Shown here piece by piece: positions 8,888 to 17,191 of a DNA stretch of 64,000 nt (its first letter is position 1; every line of letters starts with the position of its first letter). The DNA is taken from contig CAAGIS010000154.1 of NCBI GenBank assembly GCA_900769985.1, forward strand, positions 26,756 to 90,755, written 5' to 3'. Position numbers and translations under genes: made by a program. The notes beneath the pieces are model-generated. The model worked only from the letters and a program-made list of their open reading frames with translations, ran no database searches and had not been told where the DNA came from. The DNA comes from Spirochaetia bacterium (GTDB lineage Bacteria > Spirochaetota > Spirochaetia > Treponematales > Treponemataceae).

Positions 8888-8916
8888 TTGCAAAATTTGC
8901 AAAGTAGCCTTAAAAT
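8888..8916 (+). promoter_or_regulatory. Promoter for the acyltransferase-glpK unit
   Basis: TTGCAA (8888-8893), 17 bases, TAAAAT (8911-8916). The predicted leader of about 105 nt contains the palindromic repeat at 8947-8992. The rest of the 8684-9029 intergenic region shows no gene. Confidence 0.5.
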
Positions 8917-8946
8917 AGAATCGTTGTAAAAACATACATTCAAAGT

Positions 8947-8992
8947 TAACACTGAAAAATCCTCAATAGGATTTATTCAGTGTTTCCATAGG
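8947..8992 (+). repeat. Dispersed palindromic repeat, copy 2
   Basis: An almost perfect hairpin: AACACTGAAAAATCCT pairs with AGGATTTATTCAGTGTT around a 4-base loop. The outer part resembles copy 3 at 14449-14491 (both end TTTATTCAGTGTTTCC) and is related to copy 4. Confidence 0.65.
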
Positions 8993-9029
8993 GCTAGAGT
9001 TTACTTTTTATACATTATGGAGTTTTATA

Positions 9030-9959
9030 ATGAACGAAAATGACAAACCTCAAGAACTTAGAATAAAATACAAAAACTATTTTGAAAATCTTTTGTCAAA
9101 TTCTTCAGCACCGGCTTTAATCGACGAAACAAATGTCTATCAGGAAGCAAATCCAGTTCCAAGAAAAATTCTATTTGATATGATAAAAGAAAATCAGTTG
9201 GAAGGCTCAAGACTTGAAGGTAAAGAGAACTTCAAAGCGTTCTACGATGCTGTAAAAGCAGGCAAGCGCGGACTTATTTTAATGGAACATTATTCAAACT
9301 TTGACCTTCCTGAAATTCTGTATATGCTTGAAACAGAAGGCTCTGAGTGGGCAAAAGATTTGTCTTCAAGAATTATTGCAATTGCAGGAATGAAGCTGAA
9401 CGAAGCAAACCCGCTTGTCCGTGCATGGACAGAAGGTTTTTCAAGAATCGTAATTTATCCGAGCAGAAGTTTGAACAGCGTAGAAAATTCTTCTGTATCA
9501 GAAGAAGAAAAAAAAGCTGAAGAAGCAAAAGCAAAAAAAATCAATTTTGCTGCAATGCGCGCAATGGATGCATGTAAAAAAAGAGGCGAAGTAATTTTAG
9601 TATTCCCTGCAGGAACAAGATACAGACCTGGTCGGCCTGAGACAAAAAGAGGACTGCGCGAAATTGACAGTTATCTGCGCCTGTTTGACATAATGATTTT
9701 AGTTTCTAATAACGGCAACTGTCTGCGCTTTAATCCTGAAGACACAGAAAATATGCTGCGCGATTTAGTTTGCAAAGATGAAAAAATTTTATGCGCAAGT
9801 CCTGTCATAGACTGCAAGACTTTCCGCAATGACGTTCTTTCAAAACTGCCTGCAGACGACCCTGACCCGAAACAAAAAACTGTAGATAAGGTTATGGAAA
9901 TACTCGAAGCGCAGCATGACGAAATTGAAAAAATCCGTAATGTCCACGAATATTTTTAA
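9030..9959 (+). CDS. Glycerolipid acyltransferase (PlsB/PlsC-like)
   Basis: A 309-aa protein with the two hallmark blocks of glycerol-phosphate acyltransferases. H-Y-S-N-F-D is an H-x4-D catalytic motif at about residue 91. V-F-P-A-G-T-R is near residue 194, where the usual Glu of F-P-E-G-T-R is Ala. There is no obvious transmembrane helix, and the long N-terminus before H-x4-D resembles soluble glycerol-3-phosphate acyltransferases of the plastid type more than short PlsC. The next gene is glycerol kinase, 45 bases downstream. A role in acylating glycerol-3-phosphate is therefore plausible but inferred. A GGAG site precedes the ATG. Confidence 0.7.
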   Translation: MNENDKPQELRIKYKNYFENLLSNSSAPALIDETNVYQEANPVPRKILFDMIKENQLEGSRLEGKENFKAFYDAVKAGKRGLILMEHYSNFDLPEILYMLETEGSEWAKDLSSRIIAIAGMKLNEANPLVRAWTEGFSRIVIYPSRSLNSVENSSVSEEEKKAEEAKAKKINFAAMRAMDACKKRGEVILVFPAGTRYRPGRPETKRGLREIDSYLRLFDIMILVSNNGNCLRFNPEDTENMLRDLVCKDEKILCASPVIDCKTFRNDVLSKLPADDPDPKQKTVDKVMEILEAQHDEIEKIRNVHEYF

Positions 9960-10004
9960 TGAGTCAAATTTATTTTAGAACAGAGAAAAAATAGAGAAAA
10001 CTGA

Positions 10005-11498
10005 ATGAAATACATAATGGCTTTTGATGCAGGAACAACTTCCAGTCGCTGTATTCTATTTAACAAGGCAGGAGAAATCTGTTCGATTGCACAGCGTGAG
10101 TTCCGGCAGATTTATCCAAAATCTGGCTGGGTAGAACACAACGCAAACGAAATCTGGGCAACTCAATACGGAGTTGCCGCCGAAGCAATGCAAAAAATCG
10201 GCGCTTCTGCAAAAGACATCGCTGCAATCGGAATTACAGACCAGCGGGAAACGACAATCGTCTGGGATAAAAAAACAGGCGAACCTGTCTACAACGCAAT
10301 CGTATGGCAATGCCGTCGCACTTCTGAATACTGCGATTACTTAAAATCAAAAGGACTTGAACAGTCATTCAGGCAAAAAACTGGACTTATAATCGATGCG
10401 TATTTTTCTGCAACAAAACTGAAATGGATTTTAGACAACGTAGAAGGCGCACGAAAAAGAGCACAGGACGGCGAACTTCTCTTTGGAACTGTAGAAACAT
10501 GGCTTATCTGGAAACTGACAAAAGGAAAAGTTCATATAACAGATTATTCAAATGCATCACGAACGATGCTTTTTAATATAAATACACTTAAATGGGATAA
10601 AGACATTCTTGCAGAACTCGACATACCAGAAAAAATGCTTCCTGTTCCGATGCCTTCAAGCTGCGTTTACGGCGAAACTGACAAAGAGTTTTTTGGACAT
10701 CCGATAAAAATTGCAGGCGCTGCAGGAGACCAGCAGAGTGCTTTGTTCGGGCAGATATGCTTTGACAGGGGAGAAGCAAAAAACACTTACGGCACGGGCT
10801 GTTTTATGCTGATGAATACAGGCGAGAAACCTGTTTTTTCAAACAACGGCTTATTGACGACAATCGCCTGGGGATTAAACGGAAAAGTAAATTACGCGCT
10901 CGAAGGTTCTGTCTACGTTGCAGGCGCATGCGTAAAATGGCTTCGCGACGAAATGCACATCATAGACTCTGCCCCTGAAGCAGATTATATGGCATCGCGA
11001 GTTCCTGATACAAACGGCTGCTATGTCATTCCTGCCTTTACGGGACTTGCAGCTCCTTACTGGGATCAGTATGCGCGCGGGACAGTCGTAGGACTTACGC
11101 GCGGTGTCAACAAATATCACTTTATACGAGCCGCCCTCGAATCAATAGCATATTCAACTTATGACCTTGCACTGCAAATGGAAAAAGACTTTGGCGAAAA
11201 AATCCAGTCTTTCAAAGTTGACGGAGGGGCAAGCCGTTCAGACTTTTTAATGCAGGTTCAAGCAGACATCATTAACAAAGAACTTTTTAAACCGACCTGT
11301 ATAGAAACGACTGCAATGGGAGCAGCTTATCTTGCAGGGCTTGCAGTCGGCTACTGGAAAGACACAGACGAAATAAAATCAAACTGGAAAGTTGAAAAAA
11401 TTTTCAAAAGTTCCATTTCTGATGAAAACCGGGAACAGCGGCTCAAAGGCTGGCACAAAGCAGTCAAATATGCAATGGGCTGGGCAAAAGACGACTAA
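10005..11498 (+). CDS. glpK: Glycerol kinase
   Basis: A 497-aa FGGY-family kinase converting glycerol and ATP to sn-glycerol-3-phosphate in the cytoplasm. The N-terminal phosphate-binding F-D-A-G-T-T-S-S-R is at residues 7-15. I-T-D-Q-R-E-T and V-W-Q-C-R-R-T are typical of GlpK, and the C-terminal ATP-binding D-G-G-A-S-R-S-D-F is near residue 405. Length is exactly that of the family. It probably shares a transcript with the upstream acyltransferase, linking glycerol uptake to lipid synthesis. Its stop overlaps the convergent MATE gene by 4 bases. Confidence 0.96.
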   Translation: MKYIMAFDAGTTSSRCILFNKAGEICSIAQREFRQIYPKSGWVEHNANEIWATQYGVAAEAMQKIGASAKDIAAIGITDQRETTIVWDKKTGEPVYNAIVWQCRRTSEYCDYLKSKGLEQSFRQKTGLIIDAYFSATKLKWILDNVEGARKRAQDGELLFGTVETWLIWKLTKGKVHITDYSNASRTMLFNINTLKWDKDILAELDIPEKMLPVPMPSSCVYGETDKEFFGHPIKIAGAAGDQQSALFGQICFDRGEAKNTYGTGCFMLMNTGEKPVFSNNGLLTTIAWGLNGKVNYALEGSVYVAGACVKWLRDEMHIIDSAPEADYMASRVPDTNGCYVIPAFTGLAAPYWDQYARGTVVGLTRGVNKYHFIRAALESIAYSTYDLALQMEKDFGEKIQSFKVDGGASRSDFLMQVQADIINKELFKPTCIETTAMGAAYLAGLAVGYWKDTDEIKSNWKVEKIFKSSISDENREQRLKGWHKAVKYAMGWAKDD

Positions 11499-12841
11499 GC
11501 ACCGCTTTCAAATTCAGCCTTGACCTTTTTGTAGCAGTAGAAAAACGCAATCACCAGAAATACATCCGCAAGAACCCATGCAGCAGGAGAAGCAAAAGTC
11601 GCTGCCATAAAGCCAATCATCGGCACAAAGACAAAACCAAACACCGCCCTCGCAACCATTTCAAAAACGCCCGACAAAATCGAAAGCTTGCTGAATCCCA
11701 TTCCCTGAATCATAAATCGTATAATATTTACAAGCGCAAGCGGAAAATAAAACGCCGAGTTAGAAATCAAAAACTGATGCGCCTTTCTTATAATGTCAGA
11801 TTGACTTTTGTCGACAAACATCAGGGAAAGTTTATCCCCGACAAACAGTAAAAGTACAAATGCAAAAAGTGAATAAATAAGCCCCATAAGACAGGAATCC
11901 TTAAGTCCGTCTTTAATGCGTTCAATTTTCCGCGCACCGATATTCTGACCGGCATACGTTGCCATCGTAGTACCGAGCGCATCAAACGGCGCACAGAAAA
12001 ACATATGAATCTTCAATCCTGCAGTAATTGCCGCAACTGTCCTAGACCCCAGTCCGTTGATTGCAGACTGCAAAATTACGCTTCCTATTGCAGTAATCGA
12101 ATATTGCAATCCCATCGGGATTCCCATAGAACACAAATTTTTTGAGAGCAAAAGAGAAAAAATTTTATCTTCTTTTTGGAATTTCAAAATCGGATATTTT
12201 TTCTTTATATAAAAAATGCAGAGAATACCTGACACCCCTTGAGAAATGACAGTTGCAATAGCTGCGCCTCGAATTCCCATTTTAAAAATCAAAATACATG
12301 CAAGATCCAAAAAAATATTCAGCACACTTGAAAATAAAAGAAAATAAAGCGGCGTTTTGCTGTCACCAAGGGAACGCAAAATTCCTGAAGAAAGGTTATA
12401 CAAAAATCCAAACGGTATTCCTGCAAAAATTATGATAATGTAATCGGAGGCATGGTCAATAATATCATACGGAGTCTGCATCAACTTGAGCAAAGGGTGA
12501 CATAAAATAACAGTTGCGACAGCATAAACAATAGAAAAAACAGCCGTCAAAATAATCGCATTATAAATGTACTGGCGCATTTTTGTATAATTCTTTGACC
12601 CAAAACATTGCGCTACAGGAATTGCAAATCCACTTGAAATTCCCATACAAAAACCGAGAATCAAAAACGACACAGAACCTGTAGAACCGACTGCAGCCAG
12701 ATCCTCAACACTAAGGCATTTTCCAACGATAATTGTATCGGCGACATTATATAACTGCTGAAAAATATAGCCGCCCAAAACAGGAAGCGCAAAATCAAAA
12801 ATTAATCTTGCAGGTTTTCCTTCTGTTAAATCTTTAGTCAT
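11495..12841 (-). CDS. MATE-family multidrug/metabolite exporter
   Basis: A 448-aa protein with about 12 hydrophobic segments, arranged as two similar halves as in the MATE (DinF/NorM) family. It opens with P-A-R-L-I-F-D-F-A-L-P-V-L and Q-Q-L-Y-N-V-A-D-T-I-I-V-G-K, the standard first helices. It should export cationic compounds against Na+ or H+; the substrate is unknown. There is no ribosome site before the ATG. Instead a promoter -10 box ends 8 bases upstream, suggesting a leaderless mRNA. Confidence 0.9.
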   Translation of the reverse strand: MTKDLTEGKPARLIFDFALPVLGGYIFQQLYNVADTIIVGKCLSVEDLAAVGSTGSVSFLILGFCMGISSGFAIPVAQCFGSKNYTKMRQYIYNAIILTAVFSIVYAVATVILCHPLLKLMQTPYDIIDHASDYIIIIFAGIPFGFLYNLSSGILRSLGDSKTPLYFLLFSSVLNIFLDLACILIFKMGIRGAAIATVISQGVSGILCIFYIKKKYPILKFQKEDKIFSLLLSKNLCSMGIPMGLQYSITAIGSVILQSAINGLGSRTVAAITAGLKIHMFFCAPFDALGTTMATYAGQNIGARKIERIKDGLKDSCLMGLIYSLFAFVLLLFVGDKLSLMFVDKSQSDIIRKAHQFLISNSAFYFPLALVNIIRFMIQGMGFSKLSILSGVFEMVARAVFGFVFVPMIGFMAATFASPAAWVLADVFLVIAFFYCYKKVKAEFESGA

Positions 12842-12849
12842 ACGCCGCG

Positions 12850-12878
12850 AATGTATCTTTTAATTTGAACTTAGTCAA
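12850..12878 (-). promoter_or_regulatory. Promoter directly abutting the MATE gene start
   Basis: Minus strand: TTGACT (12873-12878), 17 bases, TACATT (12850-12855), then 8 bases to the ATG. Transcription would start at or next to the start codon. Confidence 0.5.
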
Positions 12879-12946
12879 TCAGTTATAAAAAGAATTTGAT
12901 TGAATTCTTAATTTCCCAAACACCTGTTATACAGATTATAAACCTA

Positions 12947-12975
12947 TTGACATTGCCTTTCATATATATTTAAAT
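12947..12975 (+). promoter_or_regulatory. Promoter of the small secreted protein gene
   Basis: A perfect TTGACA (12947-12952) is followed after 17 bases by TTAAAT (12970-12975). The surrounding 30 bases are almost pure A/T, and a TGGAGG ribosome site follows at 13001-13006. Confidence 0.5.
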
Positions 12976-13013
12976 TCTATATTAAATTAAGAAATTACTC
13001 TGGAGGTTTTCTT

Positions 13014-13439
13014 ATGAAAAAAAATTTATTTGTTGTGCTTATCGCTGCAATTTTAGCAACAGGTGCTTTTGCACAAAACGCAGTTAAAGACGCTTTGGAT
13101 CAGGCAGATGCCCAGATTAACGAAGCTGCAGAACAGTTCCCAAAAGGAACATGGATTGATTCAAATTGGGATGCTGCATGGGAATTTGGCATCAACAATA
13201 CAATCATTTTAAAAGATTCAAAAACTGGTGAAGTTATTTATAACTTTACAAAAGACAAACGTTCAAACTATAAAATCAATGTAACAGATGCTGGTCTCGT
13301 AATTTCATTCAGATGTAATGAAACACAGCGCAATTACAAATTTACAAAGCCTGTAAATTTGAGCACTGACATCATTCTCGAAATTGATGCAGATTTCCTT
13401 AATGAACATTACAAAGTAAATATGAAATTTAAGAAATAA
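13014..13439 (+). CDS. Small secreted or periplasmic protein of unknown function
   Basis: 141 aa with a clear signal peptide: K-K-N-L-F, a hydrophobic core and A-F-A-Q as the likely cleavage site near residue 20. The mature part is about 120 residues and predominantly beta-type. It has alternating hydrophobic strands after W-I-D-S-N-W-D-A-A-W-E-F-G and no cysteine pair or lipobox. I do not recognise a named family. It has its own strong promoter, a good ribosome site and a terminator, so it is a well-expressed single-gene unit. Confidence 0.75.
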   Translation: MKKNLFVVLIAAILATGAFAQNAVKDALDQADAQINEAAEQFPKGTWIDSNWDAAWEFGINNTIILKDSKTGEVIYNFTKDKRSNYKINVTDAGLVISFRCNETQRNYKFTKPVNLSTDIILEIDADFLNEHYKVNMKFKK

Positions 13440-13453
13440 ATTTCTGTTTTAAT

Positions 13454-13490
13454 AAAGCTGCGATACTGAAAAGTTTTCGCGGCTTTTTTT
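13454..13490 (+). terminator. Intrinsic terminator
   Basis: The stem AAAGCTGCGA (13454-13463) pairs with TCGCGGCTTT (13477-13486), with one G-U pair, and ends in a run of T. It lies just after the small secreted protein gene. Confidence 0.8.
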
Positions 13491-13500
13491 ATTTTGAGCA

Positions 13501-13605
13501 TTGTATATGTATGTCGCAACTAAAAATCCATCTATGCCACCTGCAGACGTCGCATACAAAATCGCCCGCGCTCTCGGTGTTTCAGTGGAATACCTTGTAA
13601 CAGGC
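13501..13605 (+). pseudogene. Remnant of an XRE-family (Cro/CI-type) regulator
   Basis: The reading frame from 13501 contains P-P-A-D-V-A-Y-K-I-A-R-A-L-G-V-S-V-E-Y-L followed by V-T-G-G. This is the last helix of a phage-repressor-type HTH domain, in the form common in treponemes. The DNA-binding first half is absent: a terminator lies where it should be. No known C-terminal domain follows, and the frame runs on to 13737 without recognisable sequence. I read it as a decayed gene end, not a functional protein. Confidence 0.5.
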
Positions 13606-13733
13606 GGAAAAAAAATCATCACATATTTCGGCAGAAACGCGCTTCGTTGCAGAAACCTTTGGCGGATAGTCAAAACATCTGGCTCATTCAAAAAAATCTG
13701 CAACTTTTTTTTCGTTCGCTTGTCTTATTTTAT

Positions 13734-14444
13734 ATGATGGAAAACAACATACAAAAAATATCAGTCTACGGAGACTCTATTCTAAAAGGGGCAGTTACTG
13801 GAACAGGGTCGGGTCATCTTTTTGACATAATCGAAGAAAACAGTCTTGTCCTTGCCTCCCGCGCACTTGGCTTTGAGCTGAACAACCAAAGCGTATTCGG
13901 AAGCATCATAACCAAAACCCAGCGCCGTCTTTCAAAAGACATCGAAAAAGGCGTCGTCGGAGATCTTGTCATAATCGAATCCGGCGGAAACGACTGTGAC
14001 TACGACTGGAACATCGTCTCTGAAAATCCCGGCGCACTCCACCAGCCGCGCGTTGTCCTTGTGGATTTTATACGGATTATCGGCGAAATGGTAAACGCCT
14101 GCCGCGAAAACAAAATCACGCCTGTCCTTATGACAATGCCGCCGCTTGTCCCTGACTGGTGGTATGAACATATCTGCAATAGCTACGGAACAGACACTGT
14201 AAATACGTTTACAAAAAATACGCCGGACGTCCTTTACCGCAACCACGAAATTTACAATATGCACATCGTAAATTTCTGCTACGAAAATAACGTTCAGTTT
14301 GTCGATATGCGCCTTGCAATGCTTGAAACCGAAAATTACCGCAACCTGATGTGCCGCGACGGAATCCACCCGAACAAGGACGGCTACGCATATATGGCAG
14401 GCATTTGGGAAAAAGAAATTCCAAAAATCAAAAAAGAATTCTAA
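13734..14444 (+). CDS. SGNH/GDSL-family hydrolase
   Basis: About 236 aa from the paired ATG at 13734/13737. It has block I G-D-S-I with the nucleophile Ser (near residue 13), block III G-G-N-D (near residue 79), and block V D-G-I-H-P-N (near residue 215) supplying Asp and His. This is the complete SGNH esterase set. There is no signal peptide, so it is probably a cytoplasmic esterase or acyl hydrolase; the substrate is unknown. The frame is open further upstream, but those codons overlap the XRE remnant and do not look like family sequence. Confidence 0.82.
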   Translation: MMENNIQKISVYGDSILKGAVTGTGSGHLFDIIEENSLVLASRALGFELNNQSVFGSIITKTQRRLSKDIEKGVVGDLVIIESGGNDCDYDWNIVSENPGALHQPRVVLVDFIRIIGEMVNACRENKITPVLMTMPPLVPDWWYEHICNSYGTDTVNTFTKNTPDVLYRNHEIYNMHIVNFCYENNVQFVDMRLAMLETENYRNLMCRDGIHPNKDGYAYMAGIWEKEIPKIKKEF

Positions 14445-14448
14445 TATC

Positions 14449-14491
14449 AACACTGGAAAATTTTCAATAGGCTTTATTCAGTGTTTCCTTA
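14449..14491 (+). repeat. Dispersed palindromic repeat, copy 3
   Basis: It begins 5 bases after the SGNH hydrolase stop: AACACTGGAAAA, loop, then TTTATTCAGTGTTTCCTTA. It lies between convergent genes and may serve as a shared 3' hairpin. It is the same family as copy 2 (8947-8992). Confidence 0.6.
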
Positions 14492-14501
14492 AAAACGAAA
14501 T

Positions 14502-15260
14502 TCAGCAAATGCCGGCAATTTCCCGGAGCACTTCTCCTGCAATAATAAGTCCTGCAACAGACGGAACAAATGACGTACTTCCGGGAATATCGCGGCGTTC
14601 AGTACACTTATGTTTTGTACCTGGCGGACAAATGCACGAAGTTCTGCAACTGTTCGCCATATCATTTAACGGACGGCGCGGCTTTTCTGTTGAATACAGA
14701 ACTTTGACATTTTTTATGCCGCGCTTTTTACATTCCTGCCGCATGACGCGTGCAAGAGGACATACGCTTGTTTTGCTGATGTCAGCAATCTGAAACTTTG
14801 TCGGATCAAGTTTGTTGCCAGCTCCCATACAGCTTATGATTTTTGTTCCGCTTTCTTTTGCTTGAACAATCAGCTGGATTTTTGCAGAAACAGTATCAAC
14901 TGCATCAATGACATAATCATATTGAGAAAAATCAAATAAATCTTTTGTTTCAGGAAGATAAAAACACTTGAATACATTTACGCTTGCAGAAGGATTAATG
15001 TCAAGAATGCGTTCTTTCATTACGTCAACTTTGTATTTTCCAATAGAAGAATGAAGAGCAATAATCTGGCGGTTTAAATTTGTAAGGCAGACTTTATCAT
15101 CATCGATTAAGTCTATATTCTGAATACCGCTTCTAACGAGAGCCTCTGCAGCAAAACCTCCGACACCGCCGATTCCAAATACGGCAATGCGGGCTTTGCT
15201 TAGCCGTTCCATCGCTTCTTTACCGAATAAAAGTTCTGTTCTCGAAAATTGATTTAGCAT
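14502..15260 (-). CDS. tcdA: tRNA threonylcarbamoyladenosine dehydratase
   Basis: 252 aa of the ThiF/MoeB/E1 superfamily, TcdA (CsdL/YgdL) branch. It is the ATP-dependent enzyme that cyclises t6A at position 37 of ANN-decoding tRNAs to ct6A. G-I-G-G-V-G-G, the nucleotide loop, is at residues 29-35. D-D-D-K-V-x-x-T-N-L-N-R-Q is near residue 55, and the family-typical C-P-P-G-T and G-S-T-S-F-V-P-S-V-A-G blocks lie near the C-terminus. There is no ribosome site. The promoter -10 box ends 6 bases before the ATG, so a leaderless mRNA is likely. Confidence 0.92.
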   Translation of the reverse strand: MLNQFSRTELLFGKEAMERLSKARIAVFGIGGVGGFAAEALVRSGIQNIDLIDDDKVCLTNLNRQIIALHSSIGKYKVDVMKERILDINPSASVNVFKCFYLPETKDLFDFSQYDYVIDAVDTVSAKIQLIVQAKESGTKIISCMGAGNKLDPTKFQIADISKTSVCPLARVMRQECKKRGIKNVKVLYSTEKPRRPLNDMANSCRTSCICPPGTKHKCTERRDIPGSTSFVPSVAGLIIAGEVLREIAGIC

Positions 15261-15266
15261 ATCATT

Positions 15267-15295
15267 AACATACTACTTTTATCGGTAAATCGCAA
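15267..15295 (-). promoter_or_regulatory. Promoter directly abutting the tcdA start
   Basis: Minus strand: TTGCGA (15290-15295), 17 bases, TATGTT (15267-15272), then 6 bases to the ATG. The predicted first base is the A of the start codon. Confidence 0.45.
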
Positions 15296-15319
15296 TATTT
15301 CAGTAAACGTCAGAAAGAA

Positions 15320-15368
15320 CTAAGGAAACGCTGAGTAATGCTTCACGTGTTAATCAGCACTTCCCTAG
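15320..15368. repeat. Dispersed palindromic repeat, copy 4
   Basis: An imperfect inverted repeat with a tip loop of about 4 bases. The left arm begins CTAAGGAAACGCTGAGTAA; the right arm is GTGTTAATCAGCACTTCCCTAG. This copy shows both arms of the family. Copies 1 and 5 match its right arm. Confidence 0.65.
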
Positions 15369-15390
15369 CATCACACAACTTTTTAGAATT

Positions 15391-16089
15391 TTATTTTAAA
15401 AGATATTCAACAGTTGTAACGACACGGATTGTCTTTCTTTCAGAAAGGTCGGCAGCAGCATCTTCTATACTGAAAAGTCCTTGAGATGCTCTTTTTATTT
15501 TTCCGACTTTGCTTCCAGAGTCTCTAGCGAACTGTTCTGCGGCAGTACGTGCATTTTTTGTTGCTTCTGCAATCATCTGCGGCTTAATATCGTTCAGCTT
15601 TGTGAACTCAAAAGAAATTTTGCTTTTATAATCTTTTGAAACAGCAATTCCATCACTCATCAGTTTTAGAGAATCTCCCTGCGCCTTCTTTACCTGTTCA
15701 ACTTTTGAAGAACGAACAAGAACGACAGTTTTTGCAATATAAGTATAGCGCACTTGATTTTTGTCCATATATGGATTCATGGAATTATCAGTTATACTCG
15801 GCGACTGCACTGTAAAATCATCACCAGAAAGTTCATACTCTGCAAGATAGTTTTTTACAATTTCTGTTTTTGCAAGAATGTCTTTCTGCAATTCAGAAAG
15901 GTCATTGCTGCCCAAAGAAAAAGTCAGTGGCCACACAGCAAGGTCTGCATCAACTTCCCTTTCAGCAAGACCTCTGACACTTACAGTTTTATCTGCCCTA
16001 GCAATATTTGACAATCCGACAGAAAGAATGACTGCCGATGCAATAACCGAAACAGAAACAGACAGAATAATCGTTTTTAAATCTTTCAT
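15391..16089 (-). CDS. SIMPL-domain (DUF541) membrane-anchored protein
   Basis: About 232 aa from the ATG at 16089, chosen because a GGGAGG site lies 6 bases before it (a further in-frame ATG upstream would contain that site). One N-terminal hydrophobic segment at residues 6-28 acts as signal anchor. The rest is the SIMPL domain of alternating strands and helices, starting K-T-V-S-V-R-G-L-A-E-R-E-V. Relatives (BP26/OMP28, YggE) are periplasmic and oligomeric; their function is poorly defined, with links to oxidative stress. The partner is unknown. Confidence 0.85.
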   Translation of the reverse strand: MKDLKTIILSVSVSVIASAVILSVGLSNIARADKTVSVRGLAEREVDADLAVWPLTFSLGSNDLSELQKDILAKTEIVKNYLAEYELSGDDFTVQSPSITDNSMNPYMDKNQVRYTYIAKTVVLVRSSKVEQVKKAQGDSLKLMSDGIAVSKDYKSKISFEFTKLNDIKPQMIAEATKNARTAAEQFARDSGSKVGKIKRASQGLFSIEDAAADLSERKTIRVVTTVEYLLK

Positions 16090-16120
16090 ATTTATTCCTC
16101 CCGTCATAAATATTTTTTTC

Positions 16121-16154
16121 GCAAAAAAAGGCTGCCCGGTAAGGACAACCTTTT
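16121..16154 (-). terminator. Intrinsic terminator upstream of the SIMPL gene
   Basis: A 12-bp stem with two G-U pairs (16126-16137 with 16143-16154) is followed by a T-run on the minus strand. It isolates the SIMPL gene from the tRNA-Cys transcript. A further weaker hairpin lies at 16166-16194. Confidence 0.7.
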
Positions 16155-16194
16155 ATATATGTAAACGAACCGCGGCTTAGCCAAGACCGGCTCG

Positions 16195-16225
16195 AAAAAA
16201 AAGACTTGCATGAAACAAGCCTTTT
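16195..16225 (-). terminator. Intrinsic terminator of tRNA-Cys
   Basis: AAAAGGCTTG pairs with CAAGTCTTTT (minus strand, one G-U pair), with eight T at the end, beginning 4 bases after the tRNA 3' end. Confidence 0.75.
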
Positions 16226-16228
16226 GAA

Positions 16229-16300
16229 AGGCGTCGCTCAGAATCGAACTGAGGCATGATGGTTTTGCAGACCAGTCCCTTACCACTTGGGTACGACGCC
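16229..16300 (-). tRNA. tRNA-Cys (GCA)
   Basis: A 72-nt cloverleaf on the minus strand. The acceptor arms GGCGTCG and CGACGCC pair fully, the anticodon loop is CTGCAAA with anticodon GCA, and the T-arm is TTCGATT. The discriminator base is U, as expected for tRNA-Cys. CCA is not encoded. Confidence 0.93.
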
Positions 16301-16386
16301 GTGTAAGACTATTTATATCATAAAACAGATTTTTTGTCTAGCGTTTTTCTCTTCTTCTGTTCATTCTTTTTAATGTTTTTTCCGTT

Positions 16387-17130
16387 CTAATATTCTCCGT
16401 GAATCAACCTGTAACCGATTGAACCAGGCTTCGGACTTGCAGGACAATTGCTTCTGTCAAACCATTGTGCATCTGCAATTTCTTCTTTCTGCAAGACTAA
16501 ATCACCGCTTTCGTATTCAGCTGTAAAACCAAGCATCATCTGGTCAGGGAACGGCCAGCTCTGGCTTCCGCGGTATTTTATGTTTTTGATTTCAATACCA
16601 ACTTCCTCTCGGACTTCTCGACGGACAGCTTCTTCAGCAGATTCCCCTGCTTCTATAAATCCTGCAATGCATGCATAAATATCTTGGTTACGGTATGCAT
16701 GACGCGCAAGCAAAATTTTATCGCCTTTTGAAATCAGAACAATCACACATGGCTCGATTCTCGGGAACAAGATCTTATGACACGAAGGACATTCCATTGC
16801 TGTAAGTTTTGAATGAGGAATCAATTTTGTTCCGCATGCCCCGCAATACTTTGCTTCCCCATGCCACGAAAAAAGCGCCTTTGCCCTGAACGTCAAAAAG
16901 TTTTCTTCGACACTGTGAGTTGAATAAAATTCTCGCAGATAAATAGCCTTGTATTCTTCCGGCAGATTATCTTTTGACAAAAGTGCAAGAACCTGAAGTT
17001 CATTCTGTTTTTCTTCAAAATATTCTGCAACAGGATTTGAAGATTTTATTTTTTCAAAATCAGCCGTAGAAAGCATCTCGTTGTCTTTTCGTATAATTAC
17101 TTCTTTATCAAAAATTGCAGCAAAATACAT
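16387..17130 (-). CDS. nudC: NAD(H) pyrophosphatase / NAD-RNA decapping Nudix enzyme
   Basis: 247 aa of the NudC family, hydrolysing NAD(H) to NMN(H) and AMP and removing NAD caps from RNA. A zinc ribbon with C-G-A-C and C-P-S-C (Cys 96, 99, 114, 117) precedes the Nudix box. The box spans about residues 157-179 (G-F-I-E-A-G-E through R-E-V-R-E-E-V-G-I) and matches G-x5-E-x7-R-E-x2-E-E-x-G. The NudC-specific S-Q-x-W-P-F-P motif follows as S-Q-S-W-P-F-P-D-Q-M-M at residues 189-199, with Ser in place of the usual Pro. There is an AGAGGGA ribosome site. Confidence 0.93.
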   Translation of the reverse strand: MYFAAIFDKEVIIRKDNEMLSTADFEKIKSSNPVAEYFEEKQNELQVLALLSKDNLPEEYKAIYLREFYSTHSVEENFLTFRAKALFSWHGEAKYCGACGTKLIPHSKLTAMECPSCHKILFPRIEPCVIVLISKGDKILLARHAYRNQDIYACIAGFIEAGESAEEAVRREVREEVGIEIKNIKYRGSQSWPFPDQMMLGFTAEYESGDLVLQKEEIADAQWFDRSNCPASPKPGSIGYRLIHGEY

Positions 17131-17191
17131 AATTCCCTCTGTTTATCTTTATTAAAGAATATCATTTTTTAAATGAACAGTTCAATATAAC

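Noticed and set aside
8684..8890. A T-box or leader-peptide attenuator in front of ilvB
   Set aside because: The promoter at 8730-8758 leaves a leader under 45 nt, with no T-box sequence, codon run or terminator.
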